The notes: generated by a model not told the origin, from the letters alone. Numbered from the stretch's first letter, positions 1 to 9,081 are shown. The stretch is DNA of 13,672 nt from Bremia lactucae (GCF_004359215.1 NC_090621.1:4154943-4168614); one strand, 5' to 3'. Program-made: numbers and translations.

Positions 1-1206
1 GAGACACATAATGATTGTGTGTCTGGAGCAACTTTAGCCAAGAGATTTGCAAATTCTCTTGAGGTTGCTGGATCAGTAGGGCGTTGCGTCCATACTGACC
101 CCGACCGTTTTTTGGCGGTCCGCCTCGCTGCTGCGATTTCGCAACAACGTCGGGCCCGCGACCGTTGCCCTTTTTGCAACCGGTCCAAAATTACGTTCAG
201 TACCTTTCGGTGCTGGGCGTGGGGCTTCACTCATGAGCGTAGTGTCCTAATTTTTGGCAGCGATGGCATAACTGCAATCGCTTATTGCTCGAAAAGCCAG
301 GTCTCTCGCTTTCGACGTAAGAGAGGGGTTCTGGACCTCCTAGCTCGTGTCGTCTTGGAGAACGGTAAGATGACGAACTAGCTTGAGCCTGTCTCAAGCA
401 AAAGCCCTCCTGTTCCGCAAGGGATATTGCTTCTTCAGGCGTATCCAGTTCCAAGCGGAACAGGTGGATCTTTACGGGACCATCCGTAAGACCTTGCATG
501 AACACCGTAATTAACGTGTGTTCATGGACTGGGTTATTTGTTACACAACTCGCTAAGAGTCGTATGTGCTGGGCATATGCGTGAACACACACTTGCCTTG
601 CTTAAGTACCAGAAGCTCTGAACGAGCTCTAAACTCAGCCCTAGGCGGTTCAAACGTCTGTTCGAGCCGGGCTTTAAAAGCCTCTAGCGACCCAAAGACA
701 TATGGGTCGCGCAACTTAAGGCCCAATGTCCAAGTTTTGGCACGACCTGACAAATTTGATTGAGCGAATGCGACTTGCATTTGCTCGCCGATGATGTGAC
801 GTGCCATTATGGCATCGTCCAACTCGACAAACCAGCTTAAGAGGGAATCTTCTTCGACTCCCCTCTACTTAGAGATGTAAATCTTTAGAGTTTCGGGACG
901 ACGCATATGCGTCATCTTAGGTATACCGGGTTATGTACCTGTTGTAACCTCAACAGTTCTACCTGTTGAGAGCCTTGCTGATTCAGCAAGGATACCTTTT
1001 CTTCATCTCGTCAAGTTCATAATGTATGAACTTGGCGATGGCTGAATGGAGGGCATCTTTGTCCAAACCGGACAGCATGGCCAAGATGGCATCGTTCCCT
1101 ATGGTTGAACTCATTCGTTCGACCGCACTCCTTTCAATGTCACTTAGAAAGGAGTAGCTTCACGCGAAACGTGATGCGTATTTTCACAATCATCTAAAAT
1201 GTTTAT
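1..1206 (-). pseudogene. Ty3/Gypsy gag (and gag-pol junction), copy 1, broken
   Basis: Reads leftward from the lost start near 1206 and off the window edge. The retrotransposon gag core is visible at 553-822 (VFGSLEAFKARLEQTFEPPR) and continues in another frame at 227-592, so a frameshift lies near 590. That second part ends in a CCHC zinc knuckle (CHRCQKLGHYAHE). The codon that should give the fourth ligand (Cys) reads TGA, so the frame stops inside the knuckle. The start codon, ATG in the second copy at 9081, is ATA here. Left of 227 the sequence still reads as gag-pol linker in other frames. Gag would form the particle and bind element RNA; this copy cannot make an intact protein. Positions 371-1256 match 8154-9131 closely, which shows they are the same family. 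Copy 1 is about 90 bp shorter between the shared ends. Confidence 0.88.
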
Positions 1207-1241
1207 GTTAGATGAAGGAAATGTGGTCCTTGGACGGACTA

Positions 1242-1254
1242 CAAAGTGCTACCA
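1242..1254 (-). other. Primer-binding site of Gypsy copy 1
   Basis: On the minus strand the internal region begins two bases after the LTR end with TGGTAGCACTTTG. A tract starting TGG just inside the 5' LTR is the usual tRNA primer-binding site, complementary to a tRNA 3' end ending in CCA. The identical 13-mer stands at the same offset next to the second copy (9117-9129). I do not assign the tRNA; the sequence is not the common initiator-Met form. Confidence 0.72.
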
Positions 1255-1256
1255 GG

Positions 1257-1700
1257 TGTAACGCGGCACTACGACTTGTACTGCTTCAGTACAAGTCCAC
1301 TTCGCACTGCTTCAGTTGCGAGTGGTGCCTTACGTTACTTCACGTACACTAGTACGTGCAGAGGAAGACTACTCATTAAGACTACTACCTTAAAGAGGGT
1401 TAAATGAAAACTGTATTAATATAATTAAGTTTCTTCTTCTTTCTATCTGTTAATGCTAAGTTACTTATGAACTAATACTAAACATGCAATTGAAATCTTA
1501 TCTGTCTCTATCTCTTTGCTTAAGTTTACAGCTTATTAGTCTGCGGGATAAATAAATATAATCGCCTATACCTATTTATGAATAAGATTTCTGAACATTG
1601 CTCTATAAAGTAATATTCTCTAAATATTCTCTACCTTTTAGATAATATATAATTAACAACCTTTAAGTGTAAATTTCATGTAACGATACACCCGGTTACA
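1257..1700 (-). mobile_element. Complete LTR A (5' LTR of minus-strand Gypsy copy 1)
   Basis: A 444-bp block starting TGTAACG and ending GTTACA on the plus strand, so it has TG...CA ends with short terminal inverted repeats. It is similar over its whole length to 7423-7872 and, inverted, to 10798-11234. Orientation follows from the primer-binding site on its left, which makes it the 5' LTR of an element running left. The U5-side end holds three stem-loops: 1274-1296 (10-bp arms), 1298-1324 (bulged) and 1341-1358 (7-bp arms). The AT-rich rest would carry promoter and polyadenylation signals, but I cannot place them. The partner LTR is outside the window, so a target-site duplication cannot be tested; the right flank begins GTTTG. 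Confidence 0.9.
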
Positions 1701-2214
1701 GTTTGTGCTCGCTGGGGTTGACAAGAGCGCTGATCAGGACATTGGATACTGGACAGCGGCTCTAGCCGTCGTTTAGTTAATGACGAGCGGATGTTAGAGT
1801 CTCAGAGGATTTTCATTGTATCTGACGGTGGACTCCTGCGCATTACGAAGCGTAAAAATTTCAAATTACGACGACGGTAAAAGGAATGGTGACTAGTGCG
1901 ACTTTTAGACATTCAATATGCGGAGAACCTCGAGAGATCATTATTTCTTATGGCATCTTGGAGGCTAAAGGGTTCGATATAGCCTACATGGGTTCTCGCT
2001 GAGTGATCGCAAATATATTGACAGTATCCTCATAGGACATGATATTTATTATTCCTCTTAGGTAATAATATTTATGTAACGTGACACCCCGTTACATACT
2101 ACAACTAATGTCACTCTATGCAGTATGAAAAAGTTAAGCTGTAGATTGATTGTGAAGCAATAGTTGGGTGAGCAGTGGTCACTGGATAGAACCAAAGATA
2201 ATGCATGATTAAAT
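1701..2214. other. Intergenic, 3' side of the SUN-domain gene
   Basis: About 510 bp without a supportable gene. The AT content rises near 2040-2075. The only recognisable item is the isolated LTR-terminus motif at 2075-2096. The 3' untranslated region of the minus-strand gene ending at 2215 must lie at the right end, but I see no decisive polyadenylation signal. Confidence 0.6.
2075..2096 (-). repeat. Isolated 22-bp LTR-terminus palindrome
   Basis: TGTAACG, 8 bp, then CGTTACA. Read on the minus strand it matches the first 22 bp of LTR B (7851-7872) at 20 of 22 positions by eye, the two differences being in the spacer. No recognisable LTR body adjoins it; the 60 bp to its left are AT-rich and only vaguely LTR-like. 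It may be the end of an old solo LTR or a small deletion footprint. Flanking pentamers (ATTTA left, TACTA right) do not form a target duplication. Confidence 0.5.
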
Positions 2215-4613
2215 TCACTTTCTAGAGCAATGCAATGTTGTTGAGGATTGGCTTGCTCGTTTTGTTCGGTGGCGACGAAACTGTTGCCGACTCTCGCTGA
2301 CCATATCACTAACAAGAGTCTTTCGCTCGATCGCTGAGTCATCCCAGGATGATCCAAACTGAGCGTTGCGATTAACGCATAGAGCTCCAGCAGCTATCAC
2401 AGCCGATTCAGATCGACTAATCGACTTACCCTCGTGGTTTTCCATGCGCCAAAACCATTCTCGAAGGTTAGCCCTTTCCTTACACTTAGACACACAGCGA
2501 AACAGGAGTCGAAGCAGGTAGAACAGAATAATAAAACCTGATAAGATGATAGCGCATAGAATCCCGACTTTCATCGTCGTAATGATTTCACGAACGATGA
2601 GCATTTCACTCTATATAATAAACATTGTTATAAGTGGAAGCCGACATTAAAAATGTGAGACAAACATTTATACGGATTACCCGAAGTGCAATGTTATCCC
2701 GCCGTATTTCATCTAGCAGCTGCCTATGACTTAATAAAGTATTTTTGTCTGCCAGTGAATCCTTTGCCACGTCTTCTTTCTGTACATCACATAAATAATT
2801 CTATGACTCTTGTTGCTATACCGGAAACAATTTAATACTGACCAACTCAAGAATCGTGGAGCGAATTTCCTCTAGTTGACCATCCAAAGAATTTTGATAA
2901 AACTTGACAAAAGGAGATAATTAGAATTTAATCCTGCTACCAATTTTGCTCATGAAAAAGTTTCAGCGTTGCCTTTCTTTACCTGTAAGTTCTTGACAGC
3001 TGCCCACTGCTGCTTGTGGTGCTCTTCGATCTGCTTAGCCATGACGCTTTGGTTGACCTCCAAAGCTTGGACTATACAAAGAACAGAAAAGAACAAGAAG
3101 TCTGCATGTAAATGAAATGCCACAAAACAAAGCATATTCACAACATACTTACTCTTTTTAGTTATACGCACAAATATGCTTTCTAATCGCCCAAGGCCTT
3201 GGTTGGGAGAGGCAGATAGGATTGGAGATGTTTGCACCAAGGGCGATGATGGCTTACTGATACTTGACGCAGTAACATTAGCATTAGGGGAGTTGGCGGA
3301 TACGACATTCGATGCATTCGTTGTCGAGCTGGACGCGCCAGTCGGGGACGTTACTGGTGATTCTCCTGAGCTTTTACCAGCCTCTGGATTGATGTTATCT
3401 GAGCTCGCAATAGGTGTAAGCTCACTAGAGCTTGAAGTAGCATCTAATTCTGCATCAATCTGCTCCAGCGTATGATCGACAAGGCAGCACATTCCATTGT
3501 TTCCGTAATGCTTGACTTGCTGTCTTTCATCATAAAATATAGCCACCACTGTGTTGTTTTTCTCCATTAAGCACTGGCTCGTAAGATCTGTCAGGTCCGA
3601 TAGACGAGGCGCTAAGACCTCAGCGCTGTCCGGAGAATTCAACTCTTTAGGATCTGTCTTTCCAGTCTCATCTAAAGCATCAACTTCAGCGTCGATACTT
3701 TTTTCTAATTGAGAAATAACTTGTGTAAATGTTCGACCAAAGACACTGCAGGCCATAAAAGAATTTTCAAATTAAAAAAAAACATCAAGTTAAAGCTGCA
3801 GCCTACTATCCGCACCGCAATTGACTTAGTGTGCAGTAGTATTCGGATCCATAATGCGACAAAATACGAAATTTGATGTAACGCACGTGTTGTTGAGCAT
3901 CCAATTGGTATATTTGCTCTCCATTTGTGTGTGTGGCTGTGAAATTGCCCAATACGAGCCACGTATCGGTAGGGTAGTTCACGCTACCCAGCACAATAAA
4001 ATCTTTGACCGGCGATGAGAATTTTTCGTAGTTAGCAACTTCAATGGCATCTGCATGCACCTACCTCAAAATGGCATAATTACAAACTATATATTGAGCA
4101 CGAAATGACACTGCATATTTTACGCACGTCTTCCGAAAGGCTTATAACGACCCATTTTCGAGGATTGGAGCACGGTATGAGCATGTAGCGATCCTTGTCT
4201 GGTACCAGCAAATTTGTAGGGCTCTTTGTTTCAGGAGACGCGTCCAGAATAGTGGCACCAGCGTCCAGTGACGCGTAGTTCTGGCGCTTACGATTGTCCA
4301 CGCTATCCACGTCCACCACCTCAAACAAACCATTTGGCACGTCCAACAGTGGATCCACATCTTCGTCCACGAGCTCCATTTTTGCTATAAGATCATCCCG
4401 CTCTTCCATTTGTCTAAAATTTAAAGAAGCATCGGTGTCGGGAATGACAGGAATTGGATCTGTCAACGGCTCGCTCTGTTCCGTTCTCATATCCAAGACA
4501 GTCGTCTCATCTGAGGATACGATACTTTCATCGCTAGGATTCGATGTGGTTTCAGGCGTCACAATGCCCCACACGTCATAGAGCGCAAGAAGCAGCAGCA
4601 GGAGTACGCTCAT
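2215..4613 (-). CDS. SUN-domain membrane protein, Slp1/SUCO type, 7 exons
   Basis: Inferred exons, in transcript order: 4128-4613, 3816-4060, 3153-3745, 2983-3071, 2843-2902, 2681-2779, 2215-2610. The phases agree throughout and give 655 aa. All introns are GT-AG and 63-81 bp long. The protein starts with a hydrophobic signal-like segment (MSVLLLLLLALYDVWG), then an acidic stretch, then a SUN domain at about 112-248 (NYASLDAGA; DKDRYMLIPCS; KWVVISLSEDV; EVANYEKFSS; YIKFRILSHYGSEYYC; RVFG reconstituted across intron 2). After a Ser/Thr/Pro-rich linker comes a predicted coiled coil at about 430-525 (ALEVNQS), a single membrane helix at about 539-561 and a basic cytosolic tail of about 95 residues. 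This order (lumenal SUN domain, C-terminal helix) is that of the ER and nuclear-envelope Slp1/SUCO family, which works in membrane-protein folding or stability, not that of classical nuclear-anchor SUN proteins. ATG 4613 is chosen because it opens the signal segment. The acceptor of exon 5 (AAG) is the least typical splice site. No disruption is visible. Confidence 0.88.
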
Positions 4614-4932
4614 AACACAGGTGTTCCTAATCGATGGTACTTCAGACCCTCGGTTTATAATGAAACTTTGCGATTATATGAAAACAGAATTTGTTACACG
4701 ACAATTACGAATCGCTTTAACTTTATTTTCTTATGCTCGAAAGGGTTGGGAAAGCTCTCAAGATTTACTGCTCTTAGCATTTGTCGTGCAGCGTAACGAG
4801 TCCTCTTAGCGGAATTGCTCTTTTATTGGAAAGTCTTTGATTAACAGTAGAATTTTATTATTATTAAGTGTAGTGCCCCGCTGTAAAAGCGATTGTATCC
4901 GCGCCGCGGATGAAGTTAAATATGCTTAAGCT
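4614..4932. promoter_or_regulatory. Spacer: SUN gene promoter side and transcription factor gene 3' side
   Basis: A 319-bp AT-rich spacer between two co-oriented minus-strand genes. It must hold the 5' region of the SUN-domain gene (right of 4613) and the 3' end of the transcription factor gene (left of 4933). I see no clear oomycete initiator element and no convincing terminator. A 62-codon plus-strand frame at 4621-4809 shows no recognisable domain. Confidence 0.5.
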
Positions 4933-6675
4933 CTAAAACAGCCAGTGGCTGCATCGACTTACAGCCTCCTGCCAGCGAACCGCACCAGCGACGAAATCGG
5001 TCGCGACACGTCGCAACACACGCTGTGACTTATGCTGGGTTGATGCGCCTACGATGACCTCGCAAACGGGCTGGGCGTTTTCATCAAACTTGTCTAATAA
5101 CATGAACCAAGCAAGCACTGAGAAGTACTTTTGTTCATTGTCAGCAAAGGCTTTTTGGCCCGCCGATAGTGGCACGGAGCGCATGCTAACAAGATATCCA
5201 CCATCTATTTGGCCACGAGCAAGCACCACGATGCTGTGGACAACCGCCGTTTCGTGATTTGGAGCCAATCCGATCCTGACGACTAAACAATCGTCGTTAA
5301 TCATCTGCAGAACAGCCAGGTCCTTAGTTAATGGAAAAAGTTTCTTAAAATTCTTCAGCAATGTCAGCAGGTTCCACGTGTGAAATACAAGCTCGCCCGA
5401 CACCATGCCTGGGAAATTCTGAGTCATCATCAGCTCTAGTGAACATTCTCCGTCCTTTTGCTTCGGCTGAATCAAATCGCGTTTGTCTTCTCTCCAGCCT
5501 AGAAATGAGGAGGCGACTGCGTTCGTGTTTTTTTGCTGGGCCTTAAGGTCCATGATATCTCCATAACTATCTTTGACCCAGTCAAAAGCCGCATCGCTCG
5601 TCATTGGCTTAGAAAAGAGAACTTTTAAGTAAGAAGGTACGGCCTCCGTTTCCATACAGTAGCCTCCTGGGGGCATGGTGATCTCGGTCTCGTCGGAAGA
5701 CAAGCGTTTGCAACTGAAGCCGTTGGCCTCCTCACGCTTACGCTTTAAACCCTTCTTGGCTGTTGTTACCGTCACCGATGACGTTACATCAATCACCAAT
5801 TCAGCCTGCATCGCCTGCAAAGCGCTATTCTGTGAGTCCAGTTGGTCAAGCTGTTCCTCAAGATATCTTTTCTCGTTGCGAAGCCCATCGACAGACTGAG
5901 CTAGGTCCAGGTACGTCGAGCTACCTGGTATACTGTAGCCAAGTTTGCCATCGAAACACTCGCGAGGCACAACATTATGGAGAGGCCTTCTATGTGGAAG
6001 AACCTCGTTAGCAGCAGCATTAGCATCACGCTGCGCAGCCAGCTCGACACGCCGCTCCTCGAGACGCGTGACTGTGTCACGCATATCACGTACGCGATCC
6101 TTGGCAGCATTTGTCCGTCGCCGCTCGTTCGCATTGTGTCGTTCGCGGCGCTGCTTTGCTGAGAATTGTGAAGTGCGGCCACCACGCTGGACCACTAACG
6201 ACGGCAGCGTCGAAATGGTGGAGGACGGCCGCGAAGCCGAGGTGGCCGCGCTGGTCGTGCTGGTAAATAGAGCAGCTGGAAAGGAAACAGCCTCAGCGGG
6301 TAACTGTAGATCTTGGCTTTGCTTATTGGAGTCCGGTATGTGCTCACGGCCATAGGGCAATGGAAAAATTCGCTGTTGCGCCCCAGTTGGGGTGTCATGT
6401 TCATTGCTTAGTACACTGTCGAGCTCGCACTTTAAAAGCATGTCCGAGTTGGGGTCAGCCGCTGCGAGTGGAAGTTCGAGTAAGTCCAACAAGAGCGAGT
6501 TGGCACGACTCGGGCGTGGTTCGATGCTGCAGCTGCTACGCGACTGGAGCATTGTGGTGAAGTTAGCGGATGGCGAGCAGATCGGCTGAGAGGGAACTTT
6601 TTTGCATTTGGAAGGTGTGACAGGAACGTTTAGGTTCACATTAATCGGTGATATGTAGCGATGCGGATAGATCAT
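4933..6675 (-). CDS. Putative bZIP/bHLH-like transcription factor with long C-terminal domain
   Basis: Single uninterrupted frame of 580 aa from the first in-frame ATG at 6675. Residues about 174-198 form a basic region (KQRRERHNANERRRTNAAKD) running into a charged helix (DMRDTVTRLEERRVELAAQ), so DNA binding and dimerisation are likely. A second predicted coiled coil lies at about 253-294 (LRNEKRYLEEQLDQLDSQNS), followed by a possible nuclear signal KKGLKRKREE at about 307-316. The last 240 residues form a dense alpha/beta region with no motif I can name for certain; its position recalls the START-like domain behind the bZIP in many oomycete factors. The N-terminal third is Ser/Pro/Thr-rich and low in complexity. 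The H-N-x2-E-R-R-R motif is as much bHLH-like as bZIP-like, so the subclass is open. The frame stays open upstream to 6780 without an ATG, so an additional 5' exon is possible. The gene ends 319 bp before the SUN gene starts. Confidence 0.75.
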   Translation of the reverse strand: MIYPHRYISPINVNLNVPVTPSKCKKVPSQPICSPSANFTTMLQSRSSCSIEPRPSRANSLLLDLLELPLAAADPNSDMLLKCELDSVLSNEHDTPTGAQQRIFPLPYGREHIPDSNKQSQDLQLPAEAVSFPAALFTSTTSAATSASRPSSTISTLPSLVVQRGGRTSQFSAKQRRERHNANERRRTNAAKDRVRDMRDTVTRLEERRVELAAQRDANAAANEVLPHRRPLHNVVPRECFDGKLGYSIPGSSTYLDLAQSVDGLRNEKRYLEEQLDQLDSQNSALQAMQAELVIDVTSSVTVTTAKKGLKRKREEANGFSCKRLSSDETEITMPPGGYCMETEAVPSYLKVLFSKPMTSDAAFDWVKDSYGDIMDLKAQQKNTNAVASSFLGWREDKRDLIQPKQKDGECSLELMMTQNFPGMVSGELVFHTWNLLTLLKNFKKLFPLTKDLAVLQMINDDCLVVRIGLAPNHETAVVHSIVVLARGQIDGGYLVSMRSVPLSAGQKAFADNEQKYFSVLAWFMLLDKFDENAQPVCEVIVGASTQHKSQRVLRRVATDFVAGAVRWQEAVSRCSHWLF

Positions 6676-7422
6676 TCTATCTGCCACAAGTCTTACTTTT
6701 TCTATTATAGCCTCCAATTCGTACTTCCGACTTCTGTGCTTTGTGTTGCACGAGGAAAACTTTAAACTGACTAGGAAACATCAGTGCCACAATGGACTGA
6801 AAGTCCCAATGTAAGTGAGCTGGTCCTGTGGCTCGATTGCTGGCGAGACGCCGAAAAAAGTGCACTACGGCAGCCGGAACGGGCTATTTGCAAGGATCTG
6901 AGCCGTTTGGATACATCGTCATGCGCACGGTCTGTACTGCACCAAAGGACCTCGGTGCATGCCGAACCGGATCTGTGTGCTTACGGTAAGATTGGCGCAT
7001 TTAAGAAATCGATTTAGCGATTGCATTGGGGGTACAACTGCAGCTAAAGCAGCAAGTTGTTGAGTCCACACTTAAGTGGACACCCCGCGCTGCATCTTTA
7101 TCCTGATCTGTACCAGTAAATGATCATGATAGAGGCGATTAAGATTTGACTCAGTGACGCGCTGGAGACCTGGCGTTGTACAATTATGAGGCCAGAATCC
7201 GTCAGAATCTGTAAAGAGCCTTTCACGAATAGTGGGACTTTTGACAATAATTATCCCGCTTTTGAACCCTCTTCAGAAATCTGTACTTAAAACGTTGCTG
7301 TTTTTGCACAGTACGTACAATAATATCGATCTTCTCGAAAGGGTGGGTGTGGTGCACATTTGTAACCAACCATTGTGTATGTGATGCACATCGGTGCATT
7401 CACATTAGGAGGGGACGCCCAG
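6676..7422. other. Intergenic, upstream of the transcription factor gene
   Basis: About 750 bp between the transcription factor start and LTR B. It should hold the promoter of the minus-strand gene. A plus-strand frame of 77 codons (6784-7017) lacks an ATG and shows no domain, though a good donor-like GTAAGT stands at 6811. Near 7380-7402 there is an imperfect inverted repeat (GTGATGCAC...GTGCATTCAC). I see no RNA gene or further coding exon. Confidence 0.5.
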
Positions 7423-7872
7423 TGTAACGGGGCACTGCGACTTGTACTGTTTCAGTACAAGTCCACTTCACACTGCTTCAGTTGTGAGTGGTGCCTTTCG
7501 TTAGGTGACGTACACTGTACGTGTAGAGGAAGACTTCTCTTAAGACAAGTTAACTTAAGAGGGTAAAATGAGAACTGTATTAATATAATTAAGTGTCTCT
7601 TAATCTATCTTTGTAAATGCTGACTTAACTATAAACTAATACTAAACATGGAAATGATTCTTATCTATCTTATCTTGTAACTCTTTTTGATTACTTCTAC
7701 AGCTGATTAGTCTGCGGAATAAATAGACATAATGGTCTATACCTATTTATGGATAAAAATTCAGGATATTACTATATATAGTAATATCCTCCAAATATTA
7801 TCTACCTTTTAAATAATATATTAATTAACAACCTTTAAATGTTTATTTCATGTAACGATACACCCCGTTACA
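7423..7872 (-). mobile_element. Complete LTR B (3' LTR of minus-strand Gypsy copy 2)
   Basis: A 450-bp LTR, TGTAACG...CGTTACA on the plus strand, similar throughout to 1257-1700. The pyrimidine run immediately to its right is the polypurine tract of the minus strand, so this is the 3' LTR of an element running right to left. Stem-loops recur at 7441-7461, 7464-7490 and 7508-7522. The second one differs from LTR A at two facing positions that still pair. The left flank ends CCCAG, which is not repeated at any clear partner site. Confidence 0.9.
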
Positions 7873-7885
7873 TCACCCCTCCCTT
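7873..7885 (-). other. Polypurine tract of Gypsy copy 2
   Basis: Minus strand AAGGGAGGGGTGA, directly abutting the LTR start. The same 13-mer abuts LTR C at 10785-10797. This is the position and composition expected of the plus-strand DNA primer of reverse transcription. Confidence 0.85.
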
Positions 7886-7991
7886 AAACGACAATCACTC
7901 TGAATGTCATTAGATGGAGTGGTCGCTTAATGAGCACTTAATTTTTAAAATACTTTTGATTGGTCAGATCCATCATTTTAAATTCCATCGC

Positions 7992-8053
7992 ATGAAGGAA
8001 CAATTCATGCGGGGTGATGATAGTGCTGAACCTTCGGCTGCGGTTCGTGCAGC
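7992..8053 (+). CDS. N-terminus of element antisense ORF (copy 2), cut by assembly gap
   Basis: Reads MKEQFMRGDDSAEPSAAVRA on the strand opposite to the element's LTR and gag, then enters the N gap. It aligns without gaps to the start of the antisense ORF of the other copy (MVSKPMRYANSAAPSAAVHA, from 10681 leftward). Both Met positions and the block SA-x-PSAAV-x-A are shared, and two of the four differing codons in the SAEPSAAVRA block are silent. Function unknown. It lies about 105 bp from the polypurine tract. It could also be chance conservation of a noncoding 3' region. Confidence 0.45.
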
Positions 8054-8153
8054 NNNNNNNNNNNNNNNNNNNNNNNNNNNNNNNNNNNNNNNNNNNNNNN
8101 NNNNNNNNNNNNNNNNNNNNNNNNNNNNNNNNNNNNNNNNNNNNNNNNNNNNN
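8054..8153. other. Assembly gap of 100 N
   Basis: Exactly 100 unknown bases inside Gypsy copy 2. The left side is the antisense-ORF region next to the 3' LTR and the right side is gag, so the whole pol region is either hidden here or deleted. The true size is unknown. Confidence 0.95.
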
Positions 8154-9081
8154 GATGACGAACTAGCTTGAGCCTGTCTCAAACTAAAGTCCTCCTGTTC
8201 CGCAACGGATATTCTTCTTCAAGCGAATCCAGTTCCAAGCGGAACAGGTGGGTCTTTACGGGACCATCCGTAAGACCTTGCATGAACACCGTAATCAACG
8301 TGGGAAGTTCGTGGTGCAACTCGCTAAAAATCGTATATGCTGGGCATAAGCGTGAACATCGCGCTTGCCTTGCTTGAGTTTCAGAAGCTCTGAACGAGCT
8401 CCGAACTCTGCCCTAGAGGTGGTTCAAACGTCTGTTTGAGCCGGGCTTATTATTTAAAAGCCTCTAGCGACCCAAAGACATATGGTTCGAGCAACTTAAG
8501 GCCTAATACCCAATTTTGGCACGACATGCCAAATTTGACTGAGCGAATGCGACTTGCATTTGCTCGTCGACGATGTGACGAGCCCTTATGGCATCGTCCA
8601 ACTCGACAAACCATCTTAAGAGGGAGTCTTCTTCGACACCCCTATACTTAGAGATGTCAATCCTAAAGGTTTCGGGACGACGCGTGTGCGTCATCCCAGG
8701 TACAGGGGTCTGTACCTGTTGTAACCTCAACAGTTCTGCCTATTTGAGACCCTTCTTGATCGGTTAAGTTCCGACCTGCATGAATGGTGTAACGACATCC
8801 CCGCTGTCTCCAATATATTATATTTAATTTTTTCTTAATAAAAGACGTTTCAGCAAGGCCACCTTCTCCTTCTCCTTCGCCTCGTCAAGTTCATGTTGTA
8901 TGAACTTGGGGATAGCTGAATGGAGGGCATCTCTGTCTAAACCGGACAGCATAGCCAAGATGGCATCGTTCCCTAAGGTTGAACTCATTCGTTCGACCGC
9001 ACTCCTTTCTATGTCACTTAGCAAGGAGTACCTATCATGCGAAACGTGATGCGTATTCCCATTATCATCTAACATGTCCAT
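8154..9081 (-). pseudogene. Ty3/Gypsy gag, copy 2, broken
   Basis: Starts at ATG 9081 (MDMLDDNGNTHH) and stays open for 85 codons to 8824, where TAA follows an AT-rich stretch. Gag coding resumes in another frame at about 8503-8730 (TRRPETFRIDISKYRGVEED; LLRWFVELDDAIRARHI), then breaks again; the CCHC knuckle would fall within the gap. Compared with copy 1 there are roughly 90 extra bases, mainly about 8764-8850, and they contain the stop. The N-terminal part (MSSTLGNDAILAMLSGLDRD...) is cleaner than in copy 1, where the start codon is lost. It belongs to the same element as LTR B and LTR D. Confidence 0.87.

Noticed and set aside
19..381. 120-codon plus-strand frame
   Set aside because: It lies opposite the gag-pol region of copy 1, whose minus-strand translation shows the zinc knuckle and linker; no domain of its own.
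1257..1358. CRISPR-like or tandem repeat array, because of the regular hairpins
   Set aside because: The hairpin arms differ from one another, there are no constant repeats with spacers, and the block recurs as part of LTRs.
1679..2096. A 418-bp solo LTR bounded by the two 22-bp palindromes
   Set aside because: The left palindrome is the end of LTR A, and the sequence 1701-2074 has no similarity to LTR bodies that I can see.
2058..2357. 99-codon minus-strand frame
   Set aside because: Overlaps the last exon of the SUN gene in another frame and starts within it; no domain.
3176..3475. 99-codon plus-strand frame, Leu/Glu/Asp-rich
   Set aside because: Shadow of the Ser-rich linker exon of the SUN-domain gene.
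4621..4809. 62-codon plus-strand frame between the two host genes
   Set aside because: No domain, no homologous pattern, and located in the promoter spacer; likely chance.
6784..7017. 77-codon plus-strand frame, possible divergent first exon with donor-like GTAAGT at 6811
   Set aside because: No ATG in frame, no recognisable domain and no plausible next exon before LTR B.
8054..8153. Low-complexity coding sequence
   Set aside because: It is a run of exactly 100 N, an assembly gap; frames crossing it are artefacts.
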